This document shows, in pieces, positions 7,184 to 8,687 of a stretch of DNA of 8,687 nt (positions within the stretch are counted from its first letter, which is position 1; each line of letters opens with the position of its first letter). Made by a program: the position numbers and the translations under genes. The notes beneath the pieces were generated by a model that saw nothing but the letters and a program-made list of their open reading frames with translations, had not been told where the DNA came from and did no database searches. This stretch comes from an uncultured Clostridia bacterium (GTDB taxonomy: Bacteria; Bacillota; Clostridia; Christensenellales; Aristaeellaceae). Where the stretch lies: assembly GCA_934663625.1 (NCBI GenBank), contig CAKUKP010000092.1, forward strand, positions 1 through 8,687, written 5' to 3'.

Positions 7184-7257
7184 AGGGGCATGGTGTAATG
7201 GTAACACGTGGGTCTCCAAAACCTTTGTTGTGAGTTCGAATCTTACTGCCCCTGCCA
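7184..7257 (+). tRNA. tRNA-Trp (anticodon CCA)
   Basis: A full cloverleaf can be folded. The acceptor arm 7184-7190 pairs perfectly with 7247-7253, followed by discriminator G7254 and an encoded CCA at 7255-7257. The D stem is 7193-7196 with 7204-7207. The anticodon loop is 7214-7220 with anticodon CCA at 7216-7218, which reads UGG (Trp). The variable loop has 4 bases. The T arm is 7230-7234 with 7242-7246 around TTCGAAT. The T arm has one G-T wobble. The anticodon stem is weak: its outermost pair is T-T (7209/7225) and the next is a G-T wobble (7210/7224). Confidence 0.93.
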
Positions 7258-7262
7258 TTATT

Positions 7263-7300
7263 TAGAGCGTTTCGCGAAAATGGAACGCTCTATTTTATTG
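7263..7300 (+). terminator. Terminator of the tRNA-Trp gene
   Basis: The arm AGAGCGTT at 7264-7271 pairs with AACGCTCT at 7284-7291. The stem extends inward by T-G and C-G and outward by T-A, and is followed by TATTTTATTG. It starts 6 bases after the tRNA CCA end. Confidence 0.8.
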
Positions 7301-7372
7301 TACATAATAAATGAAACGATGGGTACGATCACGGCAGTCGATACTTTCTTTGGCGTGATTCTTGGAATCAGG

Positions 7373-7468
7373 TTCAATGTCAAATGCAGGGGTAAGGATT
7401 GGCGGCAAGCAGAATTCTGGCTCAATGTCAAATGTTGGGGCAAGGATTAGCTGCGAGCAGAATCCTGG
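7373..7468. repeat. 48-base tandem duplication of the transposase 3' end
   Basis: Two adjacent 48-base copies, 7373-7420 and 7421-7468, match at 40 of 48 positions. On the minus strand each encodes the same tail (Ala-Arg-Ile-Leu-Leu-Ala-Ala-Asn-Pro, then Cys/Tyr-Pro-Asn/Cys-Ile) followed by TGA, one codon, and TGA again. The copy at 7421-7468 is the one joined to the rest of the transposase remnant. The other is an orphan tail beyond its stop codon. Confidence 0.85.
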
Positions 7469-7784
7469 CTCTAAAGGAAGCGAAGTTTCTGAAGCCGAAA
7501 GCAACGCGCTTCAGAGTTTTGATAGCATTGTTGCAGCCCTCCGTAAAACCGTTGGACAGGTGAATGTCGAAAGCGTTCAGGATGTAAGGTCGCCAGTTGC
7601 GGAGCATCTTGCGACAGTCATTAAACTCAGGTAGATTCAGGAGGTCGCAGGAATCCAGACAGAAATCCAGTTTGCGGTCAGCTTCGGCACGGCTGGATGC
7701 GGCCATAAAGTCGTAAAACGCCTCTTTGGATTTGTTTTTTGCAGTGCTGTTATTGTATATATGAATATTAAATATTATATTCAC
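7428..7784 (-). pseudogene. ISL3-family transposase, C-terminal remnant
   Basis: On the minus strand an open frame of 118 codons ends at 7428. From about 'SKEAFYDFM' to the end (roughly 7730 down to 7428) it reads as the C-terminal quarter of an ISL3-family DDE transposase. The diagnostic segment 'NWRPYILNAFDIHLSNGF' is followed by 'TEGCNNAIKTLKR' and 'FGFRNFASFRARIL', a highly conserved block in this family. The catalytic N-terminal and middle parts (normally about 300 more residues) are missing, and no helix-turn-helix or zinc-finger region is visible. The first about 18 residues, in A+T-rich DNA, look like random extension. It cannot transpose. It sits between the tRNA gene and a kinase gene, marking past insertion at this site. 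I see no terminal inverted repeats. Confidence 0.82.
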
Positions 7785-7796
7785 ATCAAAATCAAC

Positions 7797-7825
7797 TTGA
7801 AAAATAAGGGTAAACGTGTTAAAAT
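7797..7825 (+). promoter_or_regulatory. Promoter for the kinase gene
   Basis: TTGAAA at 7797-7802 and TAAAAT at 7820-7825 are separated by 17 bases, with an extended -10 TG at 7817-7818. An inverted repeat, TATAGT at 7825-7830 and ACTATA at 7855-7860, lies across the expected start point and could be an operator, though it is short. The A+T-rich stretch upstream also has TGAATAT (7762-7768) facing ATATTCA (7777-7783). Confidence 0.68.
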
Positions 7826-7874
7826 ATAGTGTAATCTAGTGGCGTTTTAAATGTACTATACAACGCTTTGGAAC

Positions 7875-7880
7875 GAGGTG
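7875..7880 (+). promoter_or_regulatory. Ribosome-binding site for the GTG-started kinase
   Basis: GAGGTG is a full match to part of the Shine-Dalgarno consensus and ends 5 bases before the GTG at 7886. The nearest upstream ATG (7851) is out of frame, which makes the GTG the best start. Confidence 0.75.
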
Positions 7881-7885
7881 TTTTT

Positions 7886-8687
7886 GTGGCGATTAAAAAA
7901 GGGCAGATACTATGGACGAATAGTGGAGATAGGGTAACGGTTGGGGATGTCATCAGTCTTGAAGGCGGTTCGGGCGATGTTTTTCATGCAACATTAAATG
8001 GAAAAGAATATGCCATTAAATGGTTTGGCAAGGCTGGTCACTTTATCGACACTAAAAATCGCAAGAGTCAGTATAGAATTATTCGTTACCTATATGAACA
8101 TTATCCGGAGGAAAAAATGAAATCGAATTTTACATGGCCGCTCTATTTGAATTATGTTTCACGGGGAGGCGCTGTGGAAGGGCAAGAATTCGGCTATCTC
8201 ATGAATCTATTGCCAGACGGATACTATGAGATGAAATACTTTCTCTTCTCGAGTGGTAATCCACGACGCAAAGTCTTTAAGTCTTATTTCGCACGCCTGC
8301 TGGCGTGTATGCGGTTGGTGTATCATATTCAATGGTTACACCAAAATGGATTGGCATATTTGGATATGAGCGCTGGAAATTTTGCCTTTAATCCAGAAAA
8401 TGGAAAAATTGTGGTCATGGATTGTGATAATATTACCTGCGATGGTTTAGGGTTAACGGTTCGGGGTACACCTGGTTATATGGCGCCTGAAATTCCGAAT
8501 AGTGGATATAGGATATGTCCGTCTGTGGACACGGATCGCTATTCGCTGGCTGTGGTTCTCTATAGAATCTTGTTTGTTGATCATCCGATGGATGGAAGGC
8601 TATTCTCAACAGAAGATGTCCACAATATGCCTGCCAACAGGGCTGAAGATGAAGTCTATAACAAACGTCACATTTTCTGCTTTGACC
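7886..8687 (+). CDS. Protein kinase-like protein, N-terminal part, resembling TerY-P module kinases
   Basis: The first 267 residues are visible; the gene runs off the window. It reads as a eukaryotic-type protein kinase fold that would phosphorylate proteins in the cytoplasm. The Gly-rich loop is GGSGDVF at 27-33, the ATP-binding lysine is K45 in AIK, the catalytic loop is YLDMSAGN at 158-165 (D160, N165; Tyr replaces the His of HRD), the metal-binding site is DCD at 179-181 in place of DFG, and GTPGYMAPE lies at 194-202. A conserved helix-F Asp fits D217 in 'TDRYSLAVVLYRIL', followed by 'HPMDG'. The motif order and the 'PS-x-DTD-x-x-SLAV' region match my memory of kinases coded beside vWA and PP2C proteins in TerY-P modules. 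No membrane segment is seen in this part. The DNA is more A+T-rich than the dpp genes, suggesting transfer. The start is GTG. Confidence 0.85.
   Translation, partial: MAIKKGQILWTNSGDRVTVGDVISLEGGSGDVFHATLNGKEYAIKWFGKAGHFIDTKNRKSQYRIIRYLYEHYPEEKMKSNFTWPLYLNYVSRGGAVEGQEFGYLMNLLPDGYYEMKYFLFSSGNPRRKVFKSYFARLLACMRLVYHIQWLHQNGLAYLDMSAGNFAFNPENGKIVVMDCDNITCDGLGLTVRGTPGYMAPEIPNSGYRICPSVDTDRYSLAVVLYRILFVDHPMDGRLFSTEDVHNMPANRAEDEVYNKRHIFCFD

Noticed and set aside
7230..7257. Possible attachment site at the tRNA 3' end
   Set aside because: No second copy of this stretch was found in the window and no integrase gene is present here, so no integration event can be supported.
7208..7450. Open frame on the + strand starting inside the tRNA gene
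   Set aside because: It begins in the tRNA, crosses the terminator and the duplicated transposase tail, and has no recognisable content.
7362..7634. Open frame on the + strand with repeated 'GSMSN' peptide
   Set aside because: The repeated peptide is only the duplicated transposase tail read from the wrong strand, and the rest lies opposite conserved transposase sequence.

Overview
The window looks like chromosomal DNA of a gut-type Clostridia (Bacillota) bacterium. The dpp/opp genes are rich in GCG/CGC codons, the Shine-Dalgarno sites are strong (GGAGG type), the tRNA gene encodes its CCA end, and the secreted Cys-rich repeat protein is of a kind I associate with gut Firmicutes. I cannot name the genus. 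All intact genes lie on the + strand.

Region 1 (1-4505) is the distal part of a peptide/nickel-type ABC importer operon. In order it holds the C-terminal end of a family 5 substrate-binding protein, an intergenic hairpin, two membrane permeases (DppB- and DppC-like) and two ATPases (DppD- and DppF-like), closed by a terminator-like hairpin. Spacing between the last four genes is 1 to 18 bases. Together they would bind a short peptide or similar ligand outside the cell and pump it in with ATP.

Region 2 (4549-7080) is a monocistronic unit with its own extended -10 promoter and a strong intrinsic terminator. It encodes one secreted protein of about 787 residues built from Cys/His-rich repeats (16 CxxC pairs) with a Cys-free C-terminal domain. 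Two pairs of repeats are almost identical at the DNA level, so repeat number could change by recombination.

Region 3 (7134-7300) is a tRNA-Trp(CCA) gene with a perfect consensus promoter and a terminator hairpin.

Region 4 (7300-8687) is more A+T-rich and looks like accessory DNA. It begins with a minus-strand 3' remnant of an ISL3-family transposase whose last 16 codons are tandemly duplicated. After a promoter comes a GTG-started protein kinase gene that runs off the window end. Its non-canonical motifs (YLD for HRD, DCD for DFG) and segment order resemble the kinases of the bacterial kinase / vWA / PP2C-phosphatase modules (TerY-P type). If so, the partner genes should lie just beyond position 8687. 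This kinase and the repeat protein are the two most interesting items here.
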